Assembly (NCBI RefSeq): GCF_013368755.1
Contig: NC_049565.1
Location: 2,790,001-2,854,000 of the forward strand
DNA from: Talaromyces rugulosus
Taxonomy: Eukaryota; Ascomycota; Eurotiomycetes; Eurotiales; Trichocomaceae
Length of the DNA: 64,000 nucleotides
Direction: 5' to 3'
In this document: piece by piece, positions 43,423 through 55,417 of the stretch
Position numbering within the stretch: the first letter of the stretch is position 1
Layout of the letters: each line of letters begins with the position of its first letter
The notes under the pieces: model-generated
The model's input: only the letters and a program-made list of their open reading frames with translations
What the model was told of the DNA's origin: nothing
The model's database searches: none
Made by a program: the position numbers and the translations under genes

Positions 43423-45902
43423 CTACTCCTTGTCGGCGACCTCGCCCTCAGCGGCTGGCGCGTCTTTCATTTCTGCATCTGCGCCTTCGGGCTTCGCGGC
43501 TTCGGCGGGCTTTTTGGCGTCTTCTTCGGCCTTGCGCTTGGCCTCTTGTTCGGCGCGCTTCTTGGCTACTGCTTCCTGTTGAGCCTGAAGGGCAGCCTGG
43601 CGCTCGGCTTCGATCTTGTCCATGTATCGCTGGATGATGGGGCCGGCGATGAATCGGATCTCTTCCATCTTGGAGACGTAGATGGCCTTGGTGGTGTCTT
43701 CACCTTCCTCGTACAGCCAATCCTGATACAAGAGTTAGCAATTTGTGTAGTGAGTCAAAGAAAAACGAAAGATTCTTACCTCAGAGTCAGTCAGCTTAGC
43801 GCGAAGCTTTTCCTTCTCTTCCTCGCTGGAAAACTCGGCATAGGTCGTCTCAACCTTGTCACGCAGTTCGTAAATGTACGCTTCGAGTTCGTTCTTCTTC
43901 TCGTCGGTATCGGCAACAAGCTTGTCTTCCATGATCATGGCATTTTCCTTCTCGCCCCAAGCGTTCTTGGTGACCTCTTCGAGGGCGCCAGTGCCGCTAG
44001 AGATGGGAAGTTCGCCCTTGCGAACCTGTTTCTTGACCTTGCGAGTCTTCTTTTCACCGTCGCCGTTGGCGGCATCTGTGTCCATGGCCTGGTATAGTTA
44101 GTAACTGGAAATATAGAGAGAAAAAAAGAGAAAAACTTACATCAGAATCCTTCTTGTCGCCCTCTTTAGGCTCCTCGATAGGCTCTTCAACCTCGACGTC
44201 TTCTACATAGTAGCCAGACTCGACATTGAGAATACCGTGCAAGTTAAGACGGGCCTTGAGCTTGCAGATCATAAACTCGTTGTTTTCCTGAGCTTGGACT
44301 CCCTTGACGGAGAATCTGCCGATCCAAGGGTTGACCTTGCCAGGGAGGGCCTCGGGCTTCACGTAGCGAGCCTCCAAATCAAAAGGCTGTCTTCGGTAAA
44401 AGGTGAGGATCTTGGTTGAAGGAAGGACGTTGCCCTTGTTGAAAACAGTCAGGCTTGTGTCCTCGTCGGGGATTTCTGGAGATTGTTCCCAGGTGAACTC
44501 GATCGGGTAGTTGACGATGTCGTGGACGGCAAAGTCGCGCACGCGGAAAACTGGGGACAGGATGGCACAGCTGAATGTGCAGCCACGAGCAATGGCCTCG
44601 TCTTGGTTCAGAGTGAAAGAGAGGGGCTTTCCGAAGAAGTTGGCCACGGTCTCCTTGATGACGGGCACACGTGTGCAGCCACCAACCATTTCGATGTGGT
44701 CGATATCCTCTACCTTCAGCTTGGCCTCGGCAAGAGCCTGTTCAAGGGGAACGGAGATGCGGTCCAAGAGAGGCTTGACCATATCCTGCATCTCCTCTCG
44801 CTTGACCATGGCGCGAACGTCGATATCGTCCATCAAAGATTCGATGCTCAGGGGGGCTTGGGCATTGGCCGACAGCACCTTCTTCAGCTTCTCTGCGGCA
44901 GCGAGGGTACGAGCCCAAGCCTTGGGGTTGGTGCGGATGTCGATCTTGAACTTCTCCTTGAATTCGTCGGCAAAGTGTTCGGTGAGGGCCTTGTCAAAGT
45001 TGCGACCACCAAAGTGACGGTCCCAGGCAGTGGCCTTGACATTCAGCTCTCCTTTCCGGAATTCGACGATAGAAACGGTGTAGTTGCTGGCGCCGATGTC
45101 GACAAAGGCGACTCTGCGGGGCTTCTCCTCGGGACCGGGGAGATCCAGCTTGGTGATACCATAACCCAGGGCGATCGCCGTCGTATCGTTGATCAATCTG
45201 AGCGCCTTGAGGCCGGCAATATCGGCAGCATCCAGCATGGCCCTTCGCTGCACATCTGTGAACCAGGCGGGGACACTGATAACGACATCGGACACGCCCA
45301 GCTTGATTTCATGGGAGGCGGTGTGCTTGATCTTGTTGAGGTACATGGCCACCAGCTGGGTAGCGCTGAACTTCTCCTTCTTGCCCAGGTACGAAACCTC
45401 GACACCGGCTTGGCCCTCTACATCGCAGAAAGCGACGGTGTTATATTCCTGCTCGGCCAGGACATCGGGATCCGAGGCGGTGCGACCGATAAGACGCTTC
45501 AGGCTGCCGACGGTGTTCTTGAGGTTGGAGACCTCCTGCGTCTTGGCAGCTTCTCCCAAGTATCTGCTCTTGGGACCAAATCCGACGAGGGATCTATGGG
45601 GGGAAAATCCGCGTTAGTTTTTTTTCTCTCTTCTTTCTGCCAAGCGAAAACGGCACAATGGATCGCACACTTACGGCGTAGATCTGTTGGAGACTTCATT
45701 TGTAAGCTGTAGAAAGTCGCAAGTCAGTATTCAGTCACTTTCTTCACGCATTGCGCGCACGATAGGGGACGAAGCCAGGCGGAGAAAGATATGCGCAGAA
45801 ATGAGGGGCGGAGGGGCAGCGACGTACGATATCGATACCCTTATTGCGGGCCACACCGACTTTGGTGCTCTGCGCACCGAGATCAATACCGATGACACTC
45901 AT
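43423..45902 (-). CDS. hsp88: Hsp110-class chaperone (Hsp88/Sse1)
   Basis: Five exons (45902-45828, 45706-45675, 45593-44141, 44088-43780, 43722-43423) give 722 residues. The start MSVIGIDLGAQSTKVGVARN and the sequence GPKSRYLGEAAKTQE, VSDVVISVPAWFTDVQRRAM, LRLINDTTAIALGYG, RHFGGRNFDKAL and HIEMVGGCTRVP show an Hsp70-like ATPase of the divergent Hsp110 branch. The extended substrate domain and a C-terminal helical part with an Ala/Glu/Lys-rich tail (AEQEAKRKAEEDAKKPAEAA) complete it. Sse1-type proteins are nucleotide-exchange factors for cytosolic Hsp70 and hold unfolded proteins. Length matches the family. Only 32 nt form exon 2. The last two short exons encode the C-terminal lid. Heat-shock control is expected from the family, but I saw no clear array of heat-shock elements. 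Confidence 0.95.
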
Positions 45903-46723
45903 AGTGGAAAAACCGAGGCGAGATGTGCGAAATCAACCGGTTCGAGAAGGAATACAAGAGAGAAGGGAGAATGCAAGTCCACGCTGGAGAAAGGAAGCGA
46001 GGAAGCGCGGGACTTTTGACTTGATAAAAGTGGAGGAGGGAGAATTTGCAGGTGGAGCCAGTGAGGTAAGTGATTCTCTTCTTTTTTTTTTTTTTGTGTT
46101 CCCCGTTCGTCAGGCGGTCAGCTAGATTTAACTGGAGCCAAGAATAACAGCACAGCAGTTTCACTTTCTAAATTTGGATAGATAGAAAATACAAGGGAAC
46201 GAAGTTGAAGAAGAAAAATCGCACTGCGAAATTATCGGTGGCGGCGGAAATCCAAATGGGACAGACAAGTCGCCAGAAAATTGCGACGTCCAAGTTCTGA
46301 CTCGTTCGCAGCAGCGTCTCAGTAATAATCACAAGCCAGGCGATATTATTATTATGTTATGAATTCTGCCACGTCTTACAGGCTGATACGTGTCGTGACT
46401 GCTACTTATAACGAGGCATCCAGTCATTGTCTGCGATCGAATCTTCTGGCTCCTCATGGACGCTTCCATCCCGCCCCACCGCCTGCTTTTGCCGGCAGAA
46501 TCCGGCACACCGCCTGTCGAGGATACGATGACTTCATATTCAACATTATTCAAGATCAAACTCGATATACTGCTGTTAAAATATCTGTCCAGAATCTTTT
46601 TATCCAGCAGAAATACCCTAGCAATGCTGACCCAAGGTCGCCCTTGGCAACACGGAAAAGTTTATTTTATCGCCTTTCAAGCTCTCAGCGAAGAAGAGGT
46701 TTCCTTGAACAACTTTTAAAACA
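45903..46723. other. hsp88 promoter and downstream gene 3' region
   Basis: This is intergenic DNA upstream of hsp88. One minimal GAAnnTTC dyad is present near 46438, but a single copy is weak evidence for a heat-shock element. No gene was seen. Confidence 0.45.
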
Positions 46724-47488
46724 CTATACTTGGCTCAAAAGTTTATCCGCCTCACTTCCATACAGAGCCATCGCCTTGAGCTGCAAAGTCGGTCCGATGC
46801 TGATACGAGCCACCCCAATCTCAGCCAGTTGCTTGATGCTGAGGCCGTCTTCCTTGAACTTGACATTCAGTTTTCCTCCAAAGGCTTCGACGAGCGTCTC
46901 TACCTCTTGTCGGGCTACACCCCTGGATCTTCCCCAGACAAAGACTGTTGTTGCCCCGGCCTCTAGGTAAGCCTTTCCCCGGCTGATCACCTCATTCAGA
47001 TCCCAGCCATAGAGCAGCCCATCACATCTAGCATTAACCACAAAGTTCTTCACCCCTTGATCTGCTGCTGCTGCTAGTGCTCGCTTGATTCGCGTCGTGG
47101 CCGTCTCCGCGCTATAAATCTCGCCTGTTGCATTGTTGTAATCTTCAAGGTTGATTCCAACGACTCCCATCTTGACTAGTTGAGAAACAGCTTCTTCGAG
47201 CCGATCGCCGTATCCATCTTGGAGATCAACAGTCAGCGGCTTTTTAAACTCACGAGCCACGTCTGCAATTATTTTGCATGCGCGCAGATTTGTCTCGAGA
47301 TCTAGGTCGTCGTCTGCCAAGTTGTGTGCTTGCGCCACGGCGTAGCTGGCCGTGGCCAATGCTTTAGATGTCGGTAATTTTGCAACAGTCTGAGCAGATA
47401 TTCCATCGTACACGTTTGTAAGCACCAAAGGTTGGCCCGGTTTGTGTAGCTGCTTGAACAGCTGGGCGGTTTCTTCTAGGGAGGTCAT
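46724..47488 (-). CDS. PEP mutase/isocitrate lyase superfamily enzyme
   Basis: A single exon of 254 residues runs from ATG 47488 to the stop at 46724. The sequence PLVLTNVYDGISAQTVAKLP, TVDLQDGYGDRLEEAV, VVGINLEDYNNATGE, NFVVNARCDGLLYGWDLNEV and RISIGPTLQLKAMALYG follows the phosphoenolpyruvate-mutase/isocitrate-lyase-like TIM barrel. The Mg-binding acidic residues lie in the DLQDGYGD and NLEDY motifs. Members of this short, uncharacterised fungal subgroup are annotated as oxaloacetate/2-methylisocitrate-lyase-like or carboxyvinyl-carboxyphosphonate mutase-like; the true substrate cannot be told from sequence. An upstream in-frame ATG at 47542 would add 18 basic residues encoded by low-complexity leader and is judged unlikely. 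Confidence 0.85.
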   Translation of the reverse strand: MTSLEETAQLFKQLHKPGQPLVLTNVYDGISAQTVAKLPTSKALATASYAVAQAHNLADDDLDLETNLRACKIIADVAREFKKPLTVDLQDGYGDRLEEAVSQLVKMGVVGINLEDYNNATGEIYSAETATTRIKRALAAAADQGVKNFVVNARCDGLLYGWDLNEVISRGKAYLEAGATTVFVWGRSRGVARQEVETLVEAFGGKLNVKFKEDGLSIKQLAEIGVARISIGPTLQLKAMALYGSEADKLLSQV

Positions 47489-48539
47489 GACGAACCTTTT
47501 TTTTAATTTATTTTTTAAACCCACGATTTTGACAATTGACAATCGGCAGAGATGAAGTAAAGGGAGAAATACCCTTATAACAAAAGTAGAAAAATAAAAG
47601 CCTTGTGCTTATTCATGCTTTGGAGCATTGTCATTCAATATGACCTATCACATCAGAAAACATCAGGGATCTAGCCCAAAAGGGGTAAAGTGATTTCCTC
47701 TCTTTTCTCCCTTTACAACAAAACACGTTGTCACAGGGCGTTTTCTATTTCCGCTGATAATATGAATAATATGGATAATATTAATTTATAATCTTATTCT
47801 TTGTTTCGTGTTAGAGATTCCGGTTACCATTTGTTGGGAATTGACATTTGGATTAGTAAAAGGTTAGGGTTAACAGCTTGTGATCCAATCAACCATGGCC
47901 AGTCCAAAAATATCAATGTTGTCAGCGCACGCCATAATTATCAATTTCAAGTTGTTATAATCAATTGATATTGATATTAAATGATAAAATGTATGCATGT
48001 GTCCTTTCAGTGATAACATTTTTGTACGAGATGCAATGACATAGACATGCCCTATCGGATCCCAAAACCAGCTCCTAGTTTCCTTAGTAAATAATACAAA
48101 TTCTGGTTTAAAAAATCGCTGTTTTTAATTTGCCATATCAGCCGTGTTTCGAAAAAGAGCTATCTGGTAGGTATTTCCAGAATAGGCAGGGTGTTGCCAT
48201 TTTTGCTTAGCTCGGTTTCCTACATGTAATCAAGTGAAAGAGATGCATGCAACACGTCGTCAACTGGTAAGCGACATATGCAATAATGCAAGAATTGCAA
48301 TGCTAGATTCCGGTAGCTTTTACTCGGTGTTTCTATTATCATTGATGTGTCATTGTTTAGAAAGCGTGGCTTATAAATTGCCAAGTTCAGTAATCATCAG
48401 TGATGATATAATCTTTATTATTATTTTTTAACTACAAGACCCCCTATCTATTAAATTAACCTCCTTGCTCAAATATTTTTTAGAGATCTTGAAATAGAGA
48501 TGAGTTTTGTATAGACTTTGATATTCAGATCAAAAATCC
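47489..48539. other. Divergent AT-rich intergenic region
   Basis: This is 1.05 kb between two start codons pointing apart (PEP-mutase-like and MFS genes). It is AT-rich with ATAAT-type repeats around 47758-47795, and no gene is recognised. Confidence 0.45.
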
Positions 48540-50282
48540 ATGTCAATGGCAACCCCAGAGTCCAATCTCTCGTCCTCTCCTACAATGGAGAAGACCGACA
48601 CCAACACAGCAGCATCTTCTTTCGGTATACACGAGAACCAACTCGCACGACAGATTAGCGAGGCACAAGTCGAAAAGGGCTTGCGCCAACGGTCTTCAGA
48701 AAGAAGCAACGATGATCCCACGTCCACACGCGACAACGTGCGGAAGATTACAGGAGTTAAATGGTTCCTCCTCTGCACTGCTCTCTACACTACAGCATTG
48801 CTGTATGGTCTCGACACAACCATTGCAGCCGATGTCCAGGGCGCAGTCATCGAAACCTTTGGCAGTATCAGCCAGCTCGCCTGGCTTGGTGCTGGGTTTA
48901 CTCTGGGTTCCGCCGCAGTGATCCTGCCGTATGGCGCGCTGTACGACAAGTTCTCTCTGAAATACTTGTATATTGCGGGAATAATCCTCTTTGAAACGGG
49001 CTCTGTACTTTGCGGCGCGGCGCCGTCCATGAGCGCTCTTATTGTTGGCCGAGTGATTGCCGGTGTTGGGGGAACGGGCATGTATCTCGGCGTTCTCAAC
49101 CACCTCTCAGCCCTGACAACACGAGAAGAAAGAGGCACATATATCAACGGAATCGGGTTTGTTTGGGGTGTCGGAGCGTGCTTGGGCCCTGTGGTCGGCG
49201 GCGCCTTTTCCGATTCTTCGGCTACATGGCGCTGGGGGTTCTATATCAACCTTGTGATCGGTGCAGCTACATCACCCATCTACATCTTCAACCTACCAAA
49301 CATCCACCCATCTTCTTCTTCTGTTGGTATATCTGTATGGCAGCGAATCAGAAACATCGACTACGTCGGCAGCCTCCTCAGCGCTGGAATGTGGGTGTCC
49401 TTTGCGCTCTCGTTTGTCTTTGCCGGCGGAGTCTGGAGCTGGCATGACGGACGCACCATTACTACCATCACAGTCTTTGGCGTTCTCACTATCGCATACG
49501 CACTACAACAATACTTTGCCATTTTCACGACACCCTCGACACGCTCATTCCCGATTCATCTACTCAAATCGCGAACACAGGTTCTAACCGCCGTCTGTTC
49601 GGCAGCAAGCTTTGTCGGCCTCAACGTGCCCACGTATTTCATCCCCATATACTTCCAATTCGTGCAAAACGACACCGCGCTAGACGCAGCAGTGCGTCTT
49701 CTTCCATTCCTGCTCGTGACCGTGGCGTTTAATCTCGCAAGTGGCTATTTCTTGTCAAAAATCAAATACTACATGCCGATATACATTGTCTCGGGCATCC
49801 TAATCACAATCGGCGGATCCCTCATGTACATTTTTCTCAAACCGGAGACGTCAACGTCTGCCATTTACGGCATCAGCGTCGTGCTCGCTATCGGCACGGG
49901 CTTGACCATGCAGATCGGATACGCTGTAGCCACACTCAAAGTTTCCCCGGAAGACGTCACAAACTCGCTCAGTGTGCAAAACGTGAGCCAAATCGGGGGC
50001 ACGACAATCTGTCTAATCATGGCCGTTTTGATTTTTGAATCTGCCGCGGTCCGCAATGTTGACAGCGTTCTGGCTGGCCAAGGGTTCTCAGAAGACCAGA
50101 TCCGGGCCGCGGTGGCGGGCACACGCAGTGTGCTTTTTGAGAAATTGAGTGGTGAGCTCAAGACGCAGGTGATAGCGGGTATTACAAAGGCGATTCAGAC
50201 TTCTTTTATTTTGGTTATTGTGGCTGGGGCGATGATTGTGGTGAGTGGGGTGGCTATGAAGAGGGAGAAATTGTTTGGATAG
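48540..50282 (+). CDS. MFS transporter, DHA2-type (14 helices)
   Basis: A single exon of 580 residues. An N-terminal hydrophilic tail of about 70 residues is followed by many hydrophobic helices. Conserved pieces include LYGLDTTIAADVQ (helix 1), LPYGALYDKFSLKYLY (loop 2-3, motif A region), GRVIAGVGGTGMYLG (motif B) and GFVWGVGACLGPVVGGAF (antiporter motif C). This is the pattern of drug:H+ antiporters of the 14-spanner DHA2 group, which in fungi export toxins, secondary metabolites or drugs. No biosynthetic genes lie beside it, so no metabolite link can be made. The later ATGs at codons 3 and 16 are alternative starts. Confidence 0.9.
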   Translation: MSMATPESNLSSSPTMEKTDTNTAASSFGIHENQLARQISEAQVEKGLRQRSSERSNDDPTSTRDNVRKITGVKWFLLCTALYTTALLYGLDTTIAADVQGAVIETFGSISQLAWLGAGFTLGSAAVILPYGALYDKFSLKYLYIAGIILFETGSVLCGAAPSMSALIVGRVIAGVGGTGMYLGVLNHLSALTTREERGTYINGIGFVWGVGACLGPVVGGAFSDSSATWRWGFYINLVIGAATSPIYIFNLPNIHPSSSSVGISVWQRIRNIDYVGSLLSAGMWVSFALSFVFAGGVWSWHDGRTITTITVFGVLTIAYALQQYFAIFTTPSTRSFPIHLLKSRTQVLTAVCSAASFVGLNVPTYFIPIYFQFVQNDTALDAAVRLLPFLLVTVAFNLASGYFLSKIKYYMPIYIVSGILITIGGSLMYIFLKPETSTSAIYGISVVLAIGTGLTMQIGYAVATLKVSPEDVTNSLSVQNVSQIGGTTICLIMAVLIFESAAVRNVDSVLAGQGFSEDQIRAAVAGTRSVLFEKLSGELKTQVIAGITKAIQTSFILVIVAGAMIVVSGVAMKREKLFG

Positions 50283-50720
50283 ATGTGTTGGTTATTGCAT
50301 GCGTCACTATAGACCATTTAGACTGCAGAAAACTTTCTTTCAGTTGGGCTGGAAATACTGGGGGTTATGATTATACAGTGAGGAATCGCCTTTAATGTTT
50401 TAGAATGTCGTTTATTGCAGGTGGTTTTGGGTGCAAATGCTTACTTGCTGTTGGATAGTTTAGAATAATTGACAGGTTTTTAAAAAGAATGCAAAATTCA
50501 GAACTAGGTACAGGCTTGTGCGCTTCAAACGACTGCTTTGATAAACTGATACTGATAACCCAATAAACCATAGACCCAAAGAAAGTGGACACTGATCTAT
50601 CTGTATGAAATGAAGGACCATAGGCAGTAATGCTAATCTACTCTGAATTCTGGTGGCCATGTCTCCACCTGCAATCAATGCTGTATCCAAACAGCCCGCA
50701 AAGCTTCTCGGTTTGAAAGT
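50283..50720. other. Convergent 3' region of the MFS and chitin synthase genes
   Basis: AT-rich, no gene seen. Confidence 0.45.
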
Positions 50721-53194
50721 TTAGTGTTCGCTTTGCTTTTTACCAAAAAGCAACCCTCGAAGCTTCCGTTTTCGTTTCAAGGAAGACCTCTCAGAATAAC
50801 CAGTCAGAGGAGAGTCTGGGGTTTGCTCTTGATTGTCGTCCTCGGGAAGCTCACCCTGATGGTTACCTCGACTTAGCGGGCTAGGAGGAAGCTGCAACGG
50901 CGGAAGCTGTTTCAATGGGTCGGTGTTGGTTTCTGTATACGGATCGGAAGCATCGCCGAGACCATCGACATGCGGAATTCCAGTTAGTCTTGGAGATGGC
51001 TGCGGCGACCAGCCAAGTCGGTCTATAGGAGGATTAGATGTTTCCGGCGATGGTGCTCCATCTTTTTCTTCTACCGCCGAGAGACTTCGCTTGGATTCAC
51101 GAAGTATTTGAAGCTTCCTCTGCTCTTCTTCATCCATCAGACTCTCCACACGGCGTGGAAGCAAGATTGAATAGTTACTCGTCACAGCGGAATCGAGTGA
51201 GGTTCGTGAGTTCAAAGGCATACCCGGCATGGACACCCGGGTATGTCGCATGAGTGCTAGCTCAGAGTCATTAAGGCTATCATAAGGTGTATGGCGAGTT
51301 GGATCCAGTCTGCTTTCAATACTCTCTGTTGGATGAAGTGGAATGCTTTCGGCCGCGTTACCGTATTCGCGAAAGGTGGAAACATCAACGTTCAAATCGT
51401 CACCCTGGGCCGCAGCTTGCTCTGCCGCTTCTCGAGGCGAAGTATATTCGTCTGCTTTGGTAGCATCCGTTCTAGGCCCTCCCCAGGTGCGTTTACCTGC
51501 AGTGCAACATCCGTACACCAAATACAACCAGTTGAAAAATGGGTTGAGTAAGAACATCAATGGGTAGAGCCACGCTTTGAACCTTCGTAGTATGTATCCG
51601 AAATAAAGCATCAAGGCGTAATTCAGTCCCAATGATAAAGCAACAAAACCAACCGGTAGGTTAGCAAATTTGTTGGATGTGGTCGACACGGATAAAACCA
51701 TGATAAAAAATAGGAGAGCCGTAGTCCGTATCGTGTTCTGCATGAAGCGAATGATACAGAGCAAAGTATACCTTCTCCATATGCGTACATCGGTCAGCAT
51801 ACAAGCCTCGTTAGAAATAAATCCCAAAAACCAGCGACGACGCTGCTTAATCAGGCTGTTCATGGTCTGCACTGCTTCGGTCTTGCAGAAAGCACCCGTG
51901 CATAACTGAATTTGATAACGCCTCACTGTACTGACCATGAACAGGTGAGTAAGCCAGCGGTCCTCTCCTAAATGACATTTGAGGTAGTCAAAGAAGTCGT
52001 CGATTTTGTCAATTTGATCCTCAAAGTAGTATTTGGCCATTTTTCGGAATGCAGAGAATCGCAACATGGTCAGGGCTCCCGGCAAACAGGTTACCGCGCC
52101 GCAACACGACTCGACCGAACGCTCAAATAATTGTCCGTGTATATATTCCATATCCTGCAGGATGGTTATGATAGAGTTGGTTTCGGTGGTGGACGTGATG
52201 ATCCCTGTCATGGCAAGCATGTCATGCTGACTTCCCGGCTTCAGTTCCATATCAAACATGAAATTCTGAATACAGACTTTGTCAAGAATGCAGTCGGAGT
52301 CAATGAAGAGGATAAAGAGGTCATCGTTTCGTACCAGGTACTCGGTGTATATCCTGTCAATTAGTTTGAATGTCTTCTTTTGGCAATGCCGCTTTCCACC
52401 ATGAGGAAATCGGCTGGCGGTGATGCGGACAGAATCGTAGACAACATCAATACTCTTTGCTTTCCTCCTGAAAAATCTGGGAATTCCAAGTTGATCGGCA
52501 ATCGGGTTCCACAGACTGTCACTTGGCTCCCCATCAAAGGAAAGAAAAACATGGATGCATGAGGGCGGGTAGTCGCTCTGTACCACAGAATTAATTGCTT
52601 TGATCAACACTCCAGGCTCTTCGTTATACACCGGCATCACCACGACGACTTTGGGAGCAATGCTAGCATGTAACTCTTCTTTTATCCGCTTGGACCGTCC
52701 AATGTCGTTCGTCGTCAGCCTATAAAGGCAGAGTATCCACGGAACCAGCAAGAGGACGGAAAAAGTGTAGAACGCGAACCACTGTAAAAACATGACCAAG
52801 CTCTGGGGGAAGTACTGTGTTATCCTGGCGGGTAGAGGCAGAGTGACTATCATAACAGGGAGGAAGATGCCCCTAGACAAAAGGAAAAAAGGTCAGCGAC
52901 AGTTAGAAAGGACATGTTTGATGCTGACCGAAGAACTGTGAATAGAATCATCATAATGACTGCAATCACTTGTGTGCTCCAGTGTTCTGCTTTCTGATAC
53001 ACTTTACACAGGGCAAACAAGAAGGCGCCGAGCCAAAGTATCCATTCAAGAAAGGCAGCCAGTATCAGCGGGGCGACCAAGCAAACGTAGACAATCTGAA
53101 GGTTTGTGAGCACGATGGTCTCAATACTCTATTCTGTTTGACGCACATCTTCAATAGGCCAGGGGCCCTTGATTGGCACGTCCCTGGGATCCAT
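50721..53194 (-). CDS. Chitin synthase, class VI-type
   Basis: Three exons (53194-53147, 53095-52929, 52872-50721) give 788 residues. The start MDPRDVPIKGPWPIED is followed by N-terminal membrane helices (about 17-46, 55-75, 99-120). A GT2 catalytic core follows with VVVVMPVYNEEPGV, FIDSDC (D263-D265), CLPGA (334-338), EDRWL (375-379) and QRRRW (415-419), the chitin-synthase signature set, then several membrane helices. The C-terminal 270 residues are a disordered, Ser/Pro-rich cytosolic tail. The enzyme polymerises UDP-GlcNAc into chitin at the plasma membrane. The absence of a myosin motor and the short N-terminus fit class VI. The start choice rests on frame logic: the next upstream frame is closed by TAG, and splicing to exon 2 needs this frame. 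Confidence 0.87.
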
Positions 53195-54089
53195 CGTGGG
53201 AAGTTGCTGCTAATGGTTGACCCGACTCGTCGCTCATTTGAGACTGCAAACTTTGAGCAAACAGGGCGAAATAAGTAGATGCTAATGAAGTCGTCGAGAC
53301 AGTAAGATCTGCTGAAGATGAAGTTTGGTCGGTGTGCAGGAAGCGCGGAAGGCAGGCGGAGGAGGCAGAGAAAGAGCCCAGCAGCAGGCCAGGCGTACGC
53401 AGCCTTTCCCCATGCGGCGACTCAGCCCTACCGCCTTGGGTTTTGCTAAATACGGACATGTTGGGTCCTTTATTCTTAATCTTTGAGCACATCATTCTGT
53501 TCTGACTTTGTTCTTTCTCCTGGGGGAGTAAGAGTGAGTGTTGGTGATATGCTCGACTGCAGGAAATTTGCCAGTCTCTGAGTAAGAGCTATCAATTTTG
53601 TGCCAGATTCATACTAAATCAGCAAGACTATTATTCCAAGGACATATTCAAATCTATTTTCACCTTGCAAGCCCTAATTGATCTCCGTATCCGCAAGTCT
53701 TGGCGGTCATTGTTTGAGCCGCCACCGCCACAAATTCTCCAGTCAAGCAAAGAGAAAGAAAACTACAATAGAATTTATTTGCCGCAAAACGTATAATCAC
53801 TAGTAAATAATAGCTCAAGTTTAAATGTACATGTATAACTGTGCGCGCAGCCAATGAGATGCCAAGACTGGACCCGCGGGCAGCTTGATCCGCGCTAAAC
53901 CGCATTTGTAGCTCCACCTGGGTCTCAATTTTTTCCCCGCCGCGCAGTTTCTTATCTTCTTTCTTCCCTCCAACCGTGACTTACTTTGCGCGCACTTGTC
54001 TTGGACTCTTGTGCTTTGTCGCCGCTTGGATCTTCCATAGTCAATTTCAATATAACCCCCATTGACTTCTTCGGCGCAAGTGAGTCGCC
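53195..54089. other. Divergent region of chitin synthase and La genes
   Basis: The chitin-synthase side carries an upstream ORF (ATG 53459, stop 53151, minus strand) that overlaps the main start in another frame. The La side ends in a CT-rich leader (53950-54089). No other gene was seen. Confidence 0.5.
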
Positions 54090-55417
54090 ATGTCTGGTGA
54101 AGTCAAAGCCACCGAGGCGCCTGCCAATGGCAACACCGATGCCGAGAAGGACGTGCAGAACCTCCTCTCCGAGTTGAAAGGCGAAGGCGAAAAGCCCGAG
54201 CAAGAATCGAAGCCCGAAGCAGCCGCTGACGACGAGGAAGCTCGCATCATTGCCGCCGCCAGCAAACTTGGCCAAGAGTCTGCCTCGAAGGAGTCTAAGC
54301 CTGAGGTGAAGGGCAGACACCAGGGTGATCGCAAACACCGTAACTATCGCGACAACATCAAATCAGACTTGACTTCGCAGGAAACAACCGACGACCCCAA
54401 CGAGATCAGGAAGCAGGTTTGTGGTGTTCTATCGCGTGACATATCACGAGGCCAATTTTTTTTTGACTTGCGATTCTAGGTCGAGTTCTACTTCTCCGAC
54501 TCCAATCTTCCCATGGACAACTTCCTCCTCAAGAAGGTTGGTGGTAGCGCCAACGAAGCCGTGGAACTTGAGGTTCTTCACGCTTTCAAGCGCATGCGTC
54601 GTTTCCAGCCTTTCAGCGCCATCGTCGAAGCCCTAAAGTCTTCCGAGACCTTGGACCTCATCGAGAACGACACCAAGATCCGTCGCAAAGTCCCATTGCC
54701 CGAAACTGTCAACGACTTCCTCGACCCCAATGTGGTCAAGGTGTTTGAAAACGAAGCCATGGGCCGCAGCATCTATGCCAAAGGATTTGGCGAAGAAGGC
54801 CCATCCACTCAGCTTGAAATCGAGAAATTCTTTTCCGAATTCGGCCGCACCAACGCGATCCGCCTTCGTCGAGCCTACGACAAGACTTTCAAAGGAAGCG
54901 TCTTTGTCGAGTTTGACACTGAGGAGACCCAGAAGAAATTTCTTGCATTGGACCCCAAGCCCAAGTGGAATGGCCAGGATCTGCTGATCAAAAGCAAGAA
55001 GGAGTACTGCGACGAGAAGGTCCAAGATATTCAGTCTGGCAAGATCAAGGCTGGTGGTCGTGGCCGGGGCCGTGGTCGAGGTGGCCGTCACGGCGATGAC
55101 AAGCGTGACTGGCGAGACCGACGTGATGAGGATCAGAGGAGGGGATTCCGTAACAACCGGGGTGGTGGTCGGGGTCGTGGACGCGGCGGCCGTGATGCCT
55201 CGCCCCCTAGAAACCCTGTCCAGAAAGATTCTCGGTACGTTACTTTGTCTTTTTTTTTAATCATATGCTACTCCCAACTAACATCCCATCCAGTGGCGTT
55301 CCCGTCATCAAGAGCAGCGCCGATGACAAGTCATCTGGACAAAAGCGAGCTCGCGACGAGGACGGATCCAACGGCTCTCATCCTGCCAAGAAGGTTGACG
55401 CCAAGGAAACTGAATGA
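54090..55417 (+). CDS. lhp1: La-related RNA-binding protein (Lhp1/La)
   Basis: Exons 54090-54416, 54480-55234 and 55294-55417 give 401 residues. After an acidic N-terminus the La motif begins at about residue 104 (EIRKQVEFYFSDSNLPMDNF, LLKKVGGSANEAVELEVLHA). An RRM follows at about 200-285 (RSIYAKGFGEEGPS, GSVFVEFDTEETQKKFLAL), and then an Arg/Gly-rich tail (GGRGRGRGRGGRHG, RGGGRGRGRGGRD) and a basic SGQKRARDED that resembles a nuclear signal. La binds the 3' oligo-U of new RNA polymerase III transcripts and helps tRNA maturation. Domain order and length fit the fungal La protein. Confidence 0.92.

Noticed and set aside
44483..45712. A 409-codon plus-strand ORF
   Set aside because: It lies antisense to the well-supported Hsp88 exon, its composition is what the complement of that coding sequence gives, and it has no recognisable domain.
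46430..46450. A heat-shock element for hsp88
   Set aside because: Only a single GAAnnTTC dyad was found about 530 bp upstream; a functional element normally has three or more units.
47489..47542. An upstream start for the PEP-mutase-like gene
   Set aside because: The extra 18 residues are Lys/Leu-rich leader sequence encoded by A/T runs, while MTSLEETAQLFKQLHKPG fits the usual start.
48540..50282. A secondary-metabolite cluster around the MFS transporter
   Set aside because: Neighbours are a PEP-mutase-like enzyme and chitin synthase. No polyketide, peptide or terpene synthase lies within the window.
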